Shown here: positions 1 to 8,037 of the stretch, one piece after another
Layout of the letters: each line of letters opens with the position of its first letter
Numbering within the stretch: position 1 is the first letter of the stretch
The notes under the pieces: model-generated
Database searches by the model: none
Told to the model about the DNA's origin: nothing
What the model saw: the letters and a program-made list of their open reading frames with translations, nothing else
Origin: Gammaproteobacteria bacterium
GTDB lineage: Bacteria > Pseudomonadota > Gammaproteobacteria > Pseudomonadales > Azotimanducaceae
Assembly (NCBI GenBank): GCA_009837185.1
Contig: VXUA01000061.1
Coordinates: 1-52,408 of the forward strand
Reading direction: 5' to 3'
Length of the DNA: 52,408 nt
Translations under genes and position numbers: made by a program

Positions 1-191
1 AAAATTTCGGTCAGTTGCTTTGGAATTGGACGTATACAGAAATCCTTCTGAGAAACGAATCGAATTCGTTCTTTACAGTCCTTTATAAATTCGCTACTGC
101 TTCAAGCACTAGATTAGTTCGAGCAGGTGGCTTTGGAACTAGGAGTGTACGAGTAAGCGTAAACTCTACGCGCTAGGACAAGGAATGTTTC
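1..191. other. Non-coding left edge
   Basis: I see no supportable gene here. The stretch leads into the methyltransferase remnant that follows. A Shine-Dalgarno-like AAGGAA lies just before the ATG at 192, so the right part of this stretch was probably the upstream region of that gene. The left boundary is cut by the window. Confidence 0.4.
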
Positions 192-517
192 ATGTCTGCG
201 AACTGAGCAAACCGAACCATCTGGACGGGCGACAATCTCCCGATCATGCGGGGAATGAACTCACAGTCCATCGACCTCATTTATCTAGATCCCCCCTTTA
301 ATTCCAAAGCGAACTACGCGGCTCCGATCGGGAGTGAAGCTGCAGGGGCGGAGTTCAAGGATACCTGGACGTTGCAAGACGTTGATATCGCGTGGCTCGA
401 TCTGATTGAAGCGAAGCACCCGCAACTGAACAAAGTCATTCACGCGGTGATGAGCAAAAGCGACAAATCGTATCTGATCTACATGGCGGTGCGACTGTTG
501 GAAATGCATCGGATCCT
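192..517 (+). pseudogene. DNA methyltransferase remnant (5' fragment)
   Basis: Fragment of a site-specific DNA methyltransferase. From an ATG at 192, preceded by an AAGGAA ribosome site, the frame reads MSAN, then a TGA stop at 204-206, then continues in the same frame as ANRTIWTGDNLP and the catalytic motif IV LIYLDPPFNS, ending near MHRIL at about 510-517. Family members run on with a KPTG-type continuation and a few hundred further residues including motif I. Here homology stops and antisense sequence of another methyltransferase begins. So there is both an early nonsense codon and a 3' truncation. A reinitiation product from the ATG at 246 would still lack the SAM-binding motif. Read directly: the stop, the motif and the loss of homology. 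Inferred: the gene is dead. Confidence 0.75.
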
Positions 518-1061
518 CCCGACTGGGGTCAACACCGGTGTATTGCTCAGGTCGGATGTGCTTGAAACGAAAGTCGACAAGGGTACCTGTACCGCAACCG
601 ATGTCCAAAATTTCCGTTTCGGGTTGAATCGGCAATAGCTCGTACACCCGTTTGCTTCGCTCGACGTCCGACTGTTTTTTATGAAACCCAAGGTCATAAT
701 AGTCTGCAATCACTGTATAGGGATCGAACTGTGCGGCGTGAGTCGCCCTATTGATTAGGACATGGTCAAGGTTAGCACCCATGGTCCAATATTTGTAACC
801 GTTGGCGTTGAACCGTCGATACCAGGATCCTCTAAAAAACTCCTCAACACGTTCGACAGCCCTCATTTTCCGCAAGGCTTCGACGAACGCTTCTTCGCTA
901 GGCCACGACCGTTTCAGCGTGTAACAGTGAGGCGTGCTGGGCATGGTGAACGCAAAGTTGTACGAATTCTGTTCCAAGAGTTCGGCTAGTTCCGAACATG
1001 TATCAAATATAGAGTCGCTCCAATCAGGAACTGTTTCAATAAGCCGCAGTTTTTCTTTCAT
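513..1061 (-). pseudogene. Class I SAM-dependent methyltransferase, 3'-truncated
   Basis: Leftward gene starting at the ATG at 1061 (MKEKLRLIETV). About 115 residues of an upstream domain (with motifs such as FTMPSTPHCYTLKRSW and NGYKYWTMG) lead into a class I methyltransferase glycine loop, EILDIGCGTGTL, and the acidic strand YTGVDPS. Recognisable sequence ends right after that, at about 513-520, where the reading frame runs into the reverse complement of the DNA methylase fragment. The open frame physically continues to 285, so a chimeric protein of about 258 residues is possible, but its last 75 or so residues are antisense sequence without a fold to expect. The upstream-domain pattern reminds me of phage-associated or modification-associated proteins. 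The substrate is unknown. Confidence 0.6.
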
Positions 1062-1265
1062 GTGTGTCAAATTTCTCGATCTCAGATGGCAATTCCGACC
1101 GAAACTTGTTCCCTCGTCAAACGAATTCTTCTGTCGACCGAATATTGGTCCGGAAAAGAACGCAAACTTTTGTACATACAACTCAATTTGCAGAATTCAC
1201 TGAAAATATTGAAGACTGTTATTTCTTTCGTGTACGATTGAATCCAATTAAGGAGATGTTATTGA

Positions 1266-1643
1266 ATGGCTGTCACACTCGATCACACTATAGTCAGTGC
1301 TCGCAATAAAGAAGAGACTGCACAATTTCTTGCCGAGATCTTGAATCTTCCAGAACCGGTTTCCTGGGGACACTTTGCAATTGTGCAAGTAGGCGAACTA
1401 TCTATTGACTTTGTCGATACTAAGGATGCAATTCAGTCGCGACACTTTGCTTTCAAGGTGAGCGAAGAAGAGTTCGATGAAATTTTCGCCCGAATTAAAA
1501 GCAAGAAGTTGCAATACTGGGCTGATCCCTCGAAGAATCGACCAAACGAAATTAATACCCGTGATGGAGGTCGTGGTTTTTACTTCTATGACCCGAATGG
1601 GCACTTTCTTGAAGTTTTAACTCGTTCCTACAAAATTTCTTAA
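1266..1643 (+). CDS. VOC-superfamily protein (glyoxalase/dioxygenase fold)
   Basis: A 125-residue single-domain protein of the vicinal oxygen chelate superfamily. It opens with the typical strand LDHTIVSARN and closes with GRGFYFYDPNGHFLEVLTR. Likely metal ligands are H7, H60 and E116, which match the usual His/His/Glu positions. Each chain would carry two beta-alpha-beta-beta-beta modules and probably works as a dimer. The substrate cannot be told from sequence: relatives include glyoxalase I, fosfomycin and bleomycin resistance proteins and ring-cleaving dioxygenases. An AAGGAG ribosome site lies about 8 to 12 bases before the ATG. The gene converges with the rpoE operon and is flanked on its left by the broken methyltransferase pair, so it may be an orphan. 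Confidence 0.85.
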   Translation: MAVTLDHTIVSARNKEETAQFLAEILNLPEPVSWGHFAIVQVGELSIDFVDTKDAIQSRHFAFKVSEEEFDEIFARIKSKKLQYWADPSKNRPNEINTRDGGRGFYFYDPNGHFLEVLTRSYKIS

Positions 1644-1657
1644 GAAAGAAACTAAGC

Positions 1658-1682
1658 CGAAGTGTGGTTTTAGCCTACTTCG
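1658..1682. terminator. Possible bidirectional terminator hairpin
   Basis: Between two convergent genes. A 7-bp stem (CGAAGTG paired with TACTTCG, one G-T pair) closes an 11-base loop containing a T run. No strong trailing T tract on either side, so it is only a candidate. Confidence 0.3.
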
Positions 1683-1708
1683 TGCAAATTTGAAGCGGTA
1701 ATCGTTCT

Positions 1709-2359
1709 CTACTGTTCTGTAGCAGAAGAAGTTTCGGGTTGTTCCTCGCTTTCCTCGTCTTGTTCCGCTTGAGGCATCTTGGGTACGGTGTCAACCGGCG
1801 GCAACTCTTTCATTCGTGGTACAAAGTCTGGAATGAGTTCTTGAGCACGCTTCCTAACTGCATCAAGTTTAGCTAACGTAGAATCAATAGTTGCTTGGTC
1901 AAGGTAATTAAGTACTTCTTCAGGATCTGGGTTGTCGACAATTAAAACAACCTTTTGATCACCGGAAGTTGACCCACCTGTAGCGTCGGTATCCGGTGTC
2001 GAATTCTGTGCATCCGAAGCTTCTTCAGTCTCGGCCAATCTTGCTGTTGACAGAAACCACGGTTTTAAATCTTTCCCCTCAGCGGTTTGCACCAATGCAG
2101 AACGATCTTCGTCTGTCTCCACGGCAACAATAACGCGATAAACTTTACGATCCTTGACCGTAGCTTGCATCGTCGTCGCTTTCTGTTCCAAAAGCCCAGA
2201 AATTCGCTCTGCGTCAGTTGTCGCTTTTTCCTGGGTGTCCCAACTACTAAATATCAATACACCACTAGTGGCGAAAGAAGAGATCGCGTAAAAAGTCAAC
2301 GTAAGAAGAAACAGTGGTACTAAGGCTTTGCTAGCCTTTTTAATTCCACAACCGGTCAT
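1709..2359 (-). CDS. Exported SPOR-like protein at the end of the rpoE operon
   Basis: A 216-residue protein with a hydrophobic N-terminus (about residues 13 to 31: signal peptide or single membrane anchor). Residues about 34 to 103 resemble a SPOR domain: FSSWDTQEKATTDAERISGL, then a KVYRVIVAVETDEDRSALVQ strand-helix, the pattern of proteins that bind denuded septal peptidoglycan. The rest is low-complexity and rich in acidic, Ser, Thr and Pro residues, ending with a Glu-rich tail. It lies 30 bp downstream of rseC on the same strand, so it is probably co-transcribed with sigma-E. In Pseudomonas this position holds mucD (a periplasmic protease), which this is not. The SPOR assignment is by pattern only. 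Role inferred: envelope or cell-wall function under sigma-E control. Confidence 0.65.
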   Translation of the reverse strand: MTGCGIKKASKALVPLFLLTLTFYAISSFATSGVLIFSSWDTQEKATTDAERISGLLEQKATTMQATVKDRKVYRVIVAVETDEDRSALVQTAEGKDLKPWFLSTARLAETEEASDAQNSTPDTDATGGSTSGDQKVVLIVDNPDPEEVLNYLDQATIDSTLAKLDAVRKRAQELIPDFVPRMKELPPVDTVPKMPQAEQDEESEEQPETSSATEQ

Positions 2360-2389
2360 ACTTTACTTCTCCGAAATGTCGTCAACTGG

Positions 2390-2812
2390 TTACCTGTTTA
2401 CGTTTAGATCGACGTAATCCGCCGACACGCATAAAGTGCTGAACTGATAAATTCTACGAATTGTTGGACGGAGCAGGTAGTCAGCTAGTCTGAAATGTCG
2501 AAATGTTCCAATATTAACAAGAAGAACTAATGCCATCGACACGCAAGCCCAAAGTACTGATCGAGTCAAAGCAAAACTCAATGCACATGCAAGCAACGGC
2601 ACTCCCAACAAAAGGAACATCACGATGGAAAGACCGGAGGATGGTACGTTTAGAAGTATGGTGGACCCTATGGTCAACCGTTCTGAATGCACAAGTTCGT
2701 TGCGTTTGGTTTGAGGACACTGGTTCGTGCAACCGGCGCAGGTAGTGTACTCGAATCGAATCACTGAACTATCGCTTTCGGCAGCAACAACAGTACCGCG
2801 TGCTACGATCAT
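2390..2812 (-). CDS. rseC: RseC/MucC family inner-membrane regulator
   Basis: A 140-residue homologue of RseC (MucC), an inner-membrane protein encoded in sigma-E operons and linked in Escherichia coli to reduction of SoxR by the Rsx complex. The N-terminus carries the family cysteine cluster (CAGCTNQCPQ), consistent with a redox or metal site on the cytoplasmic side. Two adjacent hydrophobic helices follow (roughly residues 60 to 80 and 85 to 105). Length matches the family (about 150). It follows rseB by 14 bp and precedes the SPOR-like gene. The function of RseC in envelope stress signalling is modest and not fully defined even in model organisms. Confidence 0.85.
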   Translation of the reverse strand: MIVARGTVVAAESDSSVIRFEYTTCAGCTNQCPQTKRNELVHSERLTIGSTILLNVPSSGLSIVMFLLLGVPLLACALSFALTRSVLWACVSMALVLLVNIGTFRHFRLADYLLRPTIRRIYQFSTLCVSADYVDLNVNR

Positions 2813-2826
2813 CGTGGTAACACGAG

Positions 2827-3822
2827 CTATCGTTCGAACTTAACCCCTTCGGAGATTTTCCAAATCGTTCTACGAGGTAAATCACCGACCACGGTGATGA
2901 TCTGAGGACGTCCTCGGGAGTCAATCGCATTGCGTGAAGCAATAATTGTCGGACCAACCATTTGTTCTAACTGAATGTCCACGTTCTTGCTTCCCGGTAG
3001 TGGGCGTATTTGAACGGTGAAACTATTCATTCCGTCCGAATATTTGCGGTGAAATAATACGCCATCCTTAGTCTTAGTTGCCGATAACTTGAAGCCTTCT
3101 GGAATATAGCTAGATTCCCAACCAGCTTGCACGCTGGATGCATCCGATTCGTCTTCAGTCACGATGCTTACGGAAAGATCCGATTCTTCTGCATCGCCAG
3201 CGTTCGCTAGTTCTGGATCGAATCCTTCCAAAACTCTAATTTCGGTAAACCGCAACATTTTTAGTTGTCGCCCGTCGTCACAATCGCACATTTCCTTACG
3301 GAGCAGTAACGCTGTCGATTTGTCAATCCATACCTTAAAACCGTGCCGATCTGCTTGCTTGGGCATGATTGAAATTCCCACCGCGGTGCGATCTGCAATG
3401 ATTCTTTCAGGAAGTTCGACGATGTCGTAGGACTCGCTCAGAGTCGCAACATCTGCAGTAAACAGTTTTGAAAGAGAATTGCCGCTTAGTTCATTACTGG
3501 ATCCACGAAGTTCGTCATCTGGAGAGAAACTGATCGACAGCCCTTCGTCAGTTCTATTAATCTCACGTTTTGGTCCTTTAATGGGCTTAGCCTTGACCTT
3601 AGCCTTCCCATCAATGACATATTGACTGTACTCGATCGAGATGATATCGCTACCGTTCCAAAAGTCTAGGATTCCCTCAAAGCTAAGCTTCGATTGTGCT
3701 TCGTGCATTGCCTGAACCCACTCTGTTGCAGTACGCTCTTCCCCACGCACTCCAAACACACAAACCGCAATAACAACGCAGTAACAAATGGGATGTGTGA
3801 AACGGTATTTTGAGTCGGTCAT
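2827..3822 (-). CDS. rseB: Sigma-E regulatory protein RseB/MucB
   Basis: A 331-residue periplasmic protein of the MucB/RseB family, which shields the anti-sigma factor RseA from the DegS protease and releases it when lipopolysaccharide intermediates accumulate. Residues 1 to 27 form a signal peptide. The large N-terminal LolA-like domain carries TEWVQAMHEAQSKLSFEGIL. The smaller C-terminal RseA-binding domain contains the IPEGFKLSA segment. Between them sits a longer acidic linker (about residues 205 to 230, EESDLSVSIVTEDESDASS). The start codon overlaps the stop of rseA (ATGA), indicating translational coupling. Length is close to the E. coli protein (318). Confidence 0.9.
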   Translation of the reverse strand: MTDSKYRFTHPICYCVVIAVCVFGVRGEERTATEWVQAMHEAQSKLSFEGILDFWNGSDIISIEYSQYVIDGKAKVKAKPIKGPKREINRTDEGLSISFSPDDELRGSSNELSGNSLSKLFTADVATLSESYDIVELPERIIADRTAVGISIMPKQADRHGFKVWIDKSTALLLRKEMCDCDDGRQLKMLRFTEIRVLEGFDPELANAGDAEESDLSVSIVTEDESDASSVQAGWESSYIPEGFKLSATKTKDGVLFHRKYSDGMNSFTVQIRPLPGSKNVDIQLEQMVGPTIIASRNAIDSRGRPQIITVVGDLPRRTIWKISEGVKFER

Positions 3823-4430
3823 AACTCTTCGGATACGTTCCTGGACAAAACGTTCGCATCATGCATTAATGATTGTTCTATACCAGAGCGACTAATGTCG
3901 TGAGCGAACAAAGCATCTTGCATCATTTGGTGAAGGTCTTCAAGGATATCTGGAGGTATCATGAGGCCACTCGATTCAAACGATCCGTCAAAGGGGAATG
4001 GCTGCTGAGCGATGTCTCTAGACGCAAGTGCGTCAGAAAGAGTGTCCTCAGTTGTGTTGGTGTTAGCTACGTTTGAGGTCGACTCGGAAGTATCCTTTGC
4101 AAACATGAAAAACAACGCGACCATGATGCATGCCGCAAGACCGGCACCAATACCTCCATGGACCAACATGTTCTTGATCCGGTTTCGAGATCGGAAAGGA
4201 AGCACATCACCGTTAGCAGGAAGTTCTTCGGCAAGGGCATCCCAATCCGTAGGCGACTGCAAATTAGAAACATCTTCATTCCGTAGTACAGCGGCGATCG
4301 AGTGGTAATTTTTCCACTCTGTTCGCAATTCTTCGTCCTCCGCTAACTGTTGCAGCAGTTGCGAGGATTCGTCTGTCGAAGCTTCTCCATCGACAAAAGC
4401 AGAAAGGGATGTTTTCAAAGAATCGGACAT
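3819..4430 (-). CDS. rseA: Anti-sigma-E factor RseA/MucA
   Basis: Single-pass inner-membrane anti-sigma factor. The cytoplasmic N-terminal domain (LKTSLSAFVDGEA, then DEELRTEWKNYHSIAAVLR) is the RseA_N sigma-binding helix bundle. The membrane segment lies at about residues 91 to 112, followed by a 90-residue periplasmic tail that would be cut by DegS and bind RseB. I chose the ATG at 4430 (MSDSLKTS) rather than the TTG one codon earlier. The gene lies 133 bp after rpoE and overlaps rseB by 4 bp. The periplasmic C-terminus ends VSEEL rather than an obvious YxF-type DegS signal, which belongs in any case to outer membrane proteins. Confidence 0.88.
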   Translation of the reverse strand: MSDSLKTSLSAFVDGEASTDESSQLLQQLAEDEELRTEWKNYHSIAAVLRNEDVSNLQSPTDWDALAEELPANGDVLPFRSRNRIKNMLVHGGIGAGLAACIMVALFFMFAKDTSESTSNVANTNTTEDTLSDALASRDIAQQPFPFDGSFESSGLMIPPDILEDLHQMMQDALFAHDISRSGIEQSLMHDANVLSRNVSEEL

Positions 4431-4563
4431 CAAGATTTCTCATCACTCGTTGGGTCGCCCCTTCGGGATACCCAAAAGTTAACACTTAATTTTATACGAA
4501 AAATCATTGTGCTTTCCGATATTCTCCTTCGTTTCACTAGGTTATTTCAATGTTCATTACTTG

Positions 4564-5148
4564 TTAGAACCTGTTTTCACGTTCGCGAATCTTCTCAGAC
4601 ACCGATGCCCGTGCTCGAAATATTCGTGATCGAACCGTTCCCACCGGACAGTCCATGATCTGGGCGATCTGTTCGTAGCTTAGACCCGCGTGTTCTCTTA
4701 ACGTAATAGCACTTCGTAGTTCTGGTTCTAAATTTTGGACAGTATCCTTTATTAAAAGTTCCAACTCTCGGGATTCCAACAGATTTTCTGGATTTTCATT
4801 TTCCTGAAGATGAGTATATTCATTGCTAGACGCCTCTTCATATATGTCGATATCGGTATTAGTATGCTTGCGCGCTTTCGCGACTAGGTGATTCTTTGCA
4901 GTATTGGTTGCAATGCGATACAGCCAAGTAAAGAACTGACTGTCCCCTCGAAATTTTGGTAGTGCTCGATATGCTTTAACGAAAGCATCTTGTACTACGT
5001 CATCCACGTCTTCGCGGTTATCTAAAATTCGACTCACTGCCGAGCGCAACCGGTGCTTATATCGATGGAACAGCAAATCGAACGCCCGGTTGTCGCTTGC
5101 TTGAACTCGCTTCACCAATACGGCGTCTGTGTCTTCCTTTACTGTCAA
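4564..5148 (-). CDS. rpoE: RNA polymerase sigma factor sigma-E (RpoE/AlgU)
   Basis: A 194-residue ECF sigma factor of the RpoE/AlgU group. Region 2 is clear (DVDDVVQDAFVKAYRALP, then FFTWLYRIATNTAKNHL), and region 4 ends with the helix-turn-helix LSYEQIAQIMDCPVGTVRSR. It directs RNA polymerase to envelope-stress promoters and is held inactive by RseA, encoded next. The first codon is TTG at 5148 (MTVKEDTDAVLV), with an AGGAA ribosome site about 7 bases upstream, and no ATG lies nearby in frame. A perfect sigma-E type -35 element lies about 150 bp upstream, consistent with autoregulation. An acidic insertion between regions 2 and 4 (EEASSNEYTHLQENENPE) is typical for this group. Confidence 0.93.
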   Translation of the reverse strand: MTVKEDTDAVLVKRVQASDNRAFDLLFHRYKHRLRSAVSRILDNREDVDDVVQDAFVKAYRALPKFRGDSQFFTWLYRIATNTAKNHLVAKARKHTNTDIDIYEEASSNEYTHLQENENPENLLESRELELLIKDTVQNLEPELRSAITLREHAGLSYEQIAQIMDCPVGTVRSRIFRARASVSEKIRERENRF

Positions 5149-5273
5149 GTGAATGTTCCTTTAATCGTTGACCGCGAGAATCAAGCAGACCACTGGTCAA
5201 AATTTTTTAAATATTGTAGAGCATAACATTCCTCAACAACACGAGTGCTTAAAAAACAGTTCGCTGATACTCA

Positions 5274-5302
5274 GTTTGTTAGTGGCAACGGTAAAAAGTT
5301 CC
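5274..5302 (-). promoter_or_regulatory. Candidate sigma-E promoter of rpoE
   Basis: On the minus strand GGAACTT (5302 to 5296) is an exact match to the sigma-E -35 consensus. A weaker CAAAC/ACAAA element follows after 16 to 17 bases, where the -10 is expected. It sits about 150 bp upstream of the TTG start of rpoE. The -35 was seen directly. The -10 fit is only partial. Confidence 0.5.
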
Positions 5303-5373
5303 CTTACACATGGACATTTCAGAAAAACACACTTGTTTCAGTGCGTTCCCAGTCCCAAATTTAGTCGATTGAC

Positions 5374-6972
5374 ATGAGTTTTGACGCAGATGTCTTAATT
5401 TGTGGAGCCGGAGCTGCTGGACTCACCACTGCTCTTCAATTGGCCGACACGCACAGGATTCTGGTGATTACCAAGAAAGATCTTCAAGCTGGTTCCACTA
5501 CACAAGCTCAGGGCGGAGTCGCGGCAGTGACTCACAAAGGGGACTCTCTGGATGCACACGTTCAAGATACTCTAAATACGGGCTTTGGCTTGTGTGACCC
5601 GGCGGTCGTACGTATGGTAGTAGGTCAAGCCAATCAGGTTGTCGCGCGTCTCGTGAAACTTGGCGTGCCTTTCGATCGAGACACTGAAGGATTTCAACTC
5701 GCCAGCGAAGGTGCTCACAGTTTTCCCCGAGTGCTTCACGTCGCCGATGAAACTGGGCAGGCCATTGCTACGACTCTCGTACGCCATGTCAGTGAGCACC
5801 CTAACATCGAAGTTCGTGTCAACCGAGTGGCTATCGATCTTATCACCAATAAAAAACTCGGTAAACAAGAAAACAGAGTACTTGGAATGTACGTTTACGA
5901 CCGAGGGCGACAAGTCGTGGAGACGTTAGCAATACCATGTGTTGTTCTCGCGACGGGCGGTGCTTCAAAAGTCTACAAATACACCAGCAACCCAGCTGGA
6001 GCGACCGGGGATGGTATAGCAATCGCCGCGCGAGCCGGCTGTCGCATTTCCAACATGGAATTCAATCAGTTTCACCCTACCTGCCTGTATCATCCGAGCA
6101 CTACCTCATTTTTGATTTCAGAAGCAGTGCGAGGTGAAGGCGGAAAGTTGATCTTACCGAACGGCGACACGTTTATGCATCGATTTGATGAACGGGAAGA
6201 ACTGGCTTCGCGAGACGTCGTTGCGCGTGCGATTGACTTTGAAATGAAACGTCTCGGAGTACCCTCGTTGTATCTGGACGTAAGCCAACTCTCCGCTACT
6301 CATGTCCAAGAACGGTTCCCGACAATCTATGAGAAATTATTGAGTGTTGGAATCGATATGACGCGGGAACCGATCCCAATTGTCCCTGCCGCACACTACA
6401 CGTGTGGCGGCGTGTTGGTCGATCGCGACGGACTAACCGACATAGAGGGACTCTATGCTGTGGGTGAGACAGCTTGTACCGGATTGCACGGAGCAAATCG
6501 ATTAGCAAGCAACTCATTACTTGAATGTTTTGTTTTCGCCGACGCTGCAGCGAAGCACATTCAAAAGAATTGGACCGTTCTGAAACAAACGGACTTCGTT
6601 ATTCCCAAGTGGGACGAAAGCCAGGTCACAGAATCTGATGAAGATGTCGTTCTTTCGCAAGACTGGGGGGAATTACGAGGATTTATGTGGAATTTCGTCG
6701 GTATCGTGCGGACTAACCAGCGACTCGAACGAGCTTCTCGCCGCATCGATATGCTGAAACGCGAAGTGCATGAGTATTACTCAAAGTTTAAGGTAAACAG
6801 TGACTTGCTGGAACTCAGAAACTTAATTCTGGTCGCGGAACTCATAGTAAAAGCTGCTCAATGGCGAGAAGAATCACGTGGTCTACATTTCAACAAAGAC
6901 TATCCTGAAACAAGTCCTAACGCAACACCCAGTATTATCCGACCGGGCATGGATCCGCTTGATGTGTTTTAG
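5374..6972 (+). CDS. nadB: L-aspartate oxidase NadB
   Basis: A 532-residue FAD enzyme that oxidises L-aspartate to iminoaspartate, the first step of de novo NAD synthesis (NadA and NadC are not in this window). The N-terminal dinucleotide-binding motif VLICGAGAAGLTTALQLA, the segment TTQAQGGVAAV, the substrate-region FNQFHPTCLYHP and the capping-domain SEAVRGEGGKLILPNG are all present. So is the second FAD contact GLYAVGETACTGLHGANRLA. Length equals that of E. coli NadB (540). The gene is divergent from rpoE, as in enteric bacteria, where nadB and rpoE are also neighbours. It converges with sdhE across only 16 bp. Confidence 0.95.
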   Translation: MSFDADVLICGAGAAGLTTALQLADTHRILVITKKDLQAGSTTQAQGGVAAVTHKGDSLDAHVQDTLNTGFGLCDPAVVRMVVGQANQVVARLVKLGVPFDRDTEGFQLASEGAHSFPRVLHVADETGQAIATTLVRHVSEHPNIEVRVNRVAIDLITNKKLGKQENRVLGMYVYDRGRQVVETLAIPCVVLATGGASKVYKYTSNPAGATGDGIAIAARAGCRISNMEFNQFHPTCLYHPSTTSFLISEAVRGEGGKLILPNGDTFMHRFDEREELASRDVVARAIDFEMKRLGVPSLYLDVSQLSATHVQERFPTIYEKLLSVGIDMTREPIPIVPAAHYTCGGVLVDRDGLTDIEGLYAVGETACTGLHGANRLASNSLLECFVFADAAAKHIQKNWTVLKQTDFVIPKWDESQVTESDEDVVLSQDWGELRGFMWNFVGIVRTNQRLERASRRIDMLKREVHEYYSKFKVNSDLLELRNLILVAELIVKAAQWREESRGLHFNKDYPETSPNATPSIIRPGMDPLDVF

Positions 6973-6988
6973 CCGTTTAGAGAGATGG

Positions 6989-7279
6989 TTATGCGTCGGC
7001 AATCTCGCCGGTTTTTCGAAACTGCAACACCATTTGAAGGAGCATCGTATAACGAGGAATCTGTGCAGGTTGCCGTGTTAAATCCAGTAGTTCAAAGTCA
7101 TCACGGTCAAGCAGTTCAACAAACACAAGCTGAGATTCGCCGGAAAGTTTTTCAAAACATGCCTCCGCAAACGGACGAAACAAGAGGTCTAGTTCGAGCA
7201 TTCCTCGCCGTGAACGCCACAGTGCTTGTTGATGGAGTACAGATTTGACAGAATTGTTCACGACTTGAAAGTATCCCAA
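6989..7279 (-). CDS. sdhE: FAD assembly factor SdhE
   Basis: Small protein (96 residues from the first possible start) of the SdhE/YgfY/CptB family, which promotes covalent flavinylation of the succinate dehydrogenase flavoprotein SdhA. The signature RGxxE motif is present in WRSRRGMLELDLLFRPF, followed by the five-helix-bundle pattern LVFVELLDRDDFELLDL. Family members usually start about 10 to 15 residues before RGMLE, so a later GTG (VNNSVKS) is also plausible. It is divergent from ygfZ, the classical partner of sdhE (ygfY-ygfZ in E. coli), and convergent with nadB. Confidence 0.85.
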   Translation of the reverse strand: MGYFQVVNNSVKSVLHQQALWRSRRGMLELDLLFRPFAEACFEKLSGESQLVFVELLDRDDFELLDLTRQPAQIPRYTMLLQMVLQFRKTGEIADA

Positions 7280-7318
7280 TGCAACACTATTCCAAAAGTA
7301 TCAAATTCTAGAAATCTA

Positions 7319-7999
7319 ATGCAATATCTTGCGTCTCTGACAATCAGCGGAATCGATGCCGCTAAGTTTCTTCAAGGCTACGTCACCTGTGACTTAGACA
7401 TGATTCAACCGAGGGAAGGACTACCCACAGCGCTCACCGAAATTAAGGGTCGAGTCATCGCCAACGGATGGTGCTACGGAACTCCCACAGAAGTTTCGTT
7501 CGTGTTCCATCAGTCACTAGTTGAGACAGTCAAGAATCACCTAGGACGATACATAGCATTTGCGAAGTCCGAGTTTTCCGAAGAAACCACTGAACTAGGT
7601 CTCGCGGTTGCTGCTTCCGAAGGCAAGGTCGTATTAGCACCGTTTGGATGGGGGATAGTGCCCGCTACAAACGCGGATAATCAACTAACACACCTCACCG
7701 TCACGAACGAATTCCCAATCATACAAGACAACACTAGCGGACTGTTTCTACCACAAATGCTCAATCTCACACAACATGGAGCAGTCAGTTTCACAAAGGG
7801 GTGTTACCTAGGTCAAGAAATCGTCGCCAGGACCGAACACCTTGGTCAGGTGAAACGACAACTCTTTCGAACAAACCGACCTACAGATCCGGTTTCCGTG
7901 GGAGCAAGTATCGAAGTTGCAGATCGTGGGAAGTGTATGGTTGTTGGAGTGGATAACGACCAGGTTCTGCTAGTTGGCAGACGGTCGAAATCTACGTGA
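7319..7999 (+). CDS. ygfZ: tRNA-modifying protein YgfZ (folate-binding)
   Basis: GcvT-fold folate-dependent protein that supports iron-sulfur enzymes such as the MiaB tRNA methylthiotransferase. The diagnostic motif KGCYLGQEIVAR with its conserved cysteine is present near the C-terminal third. I favour the ATG at 7319 (MQYLASLTISG), which begins the conserved first strand and leaves a gap of 39 bp to the divergent sdhE. A longer in-frame start at 7226 would add 31 residues and overlap sdhE. The protein is therefore about 226 to 257 residues, shorter than the 326 of E. coli, as in many non-enteric relatives. miaA of the same tRNA modification pathway lies at the far end of the window. Confidence 0.85.
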   Translation: MQYLASLTISGIDAAKFLQGYVTCDLDMIQPREGLPTALTEIKGRVIANGWCYGTPTEVSFVFHQSLVETVKNHLGRYIAFAKSEFSEETTELGLAVAASEGKVVLAPFGWGIVPATNADNQLTHLTVTNEFPIIQDNTSGLFLPQMLNLTQHGAVSFTKGCYLGQEIVARTEHLGQVKRQLFRTNRPTDPVSVGASIEVADRGKCMVVGVDNDQVLLVGRRSKST

Positions 8000-8037
8000 G
8001 TTCCAAGGAGCTACCACTAGAATGAACATACCTAAAT

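Noticed and set aside
285-1181. A single 298-residue methyltransferase on the minus strand
   Set aside because: Its first 40 codons lie before the likely ATG at 1061, and its last 75 or so are antisense of the DNA methylase fragment. It is a truncated gene with a chimeric tail.
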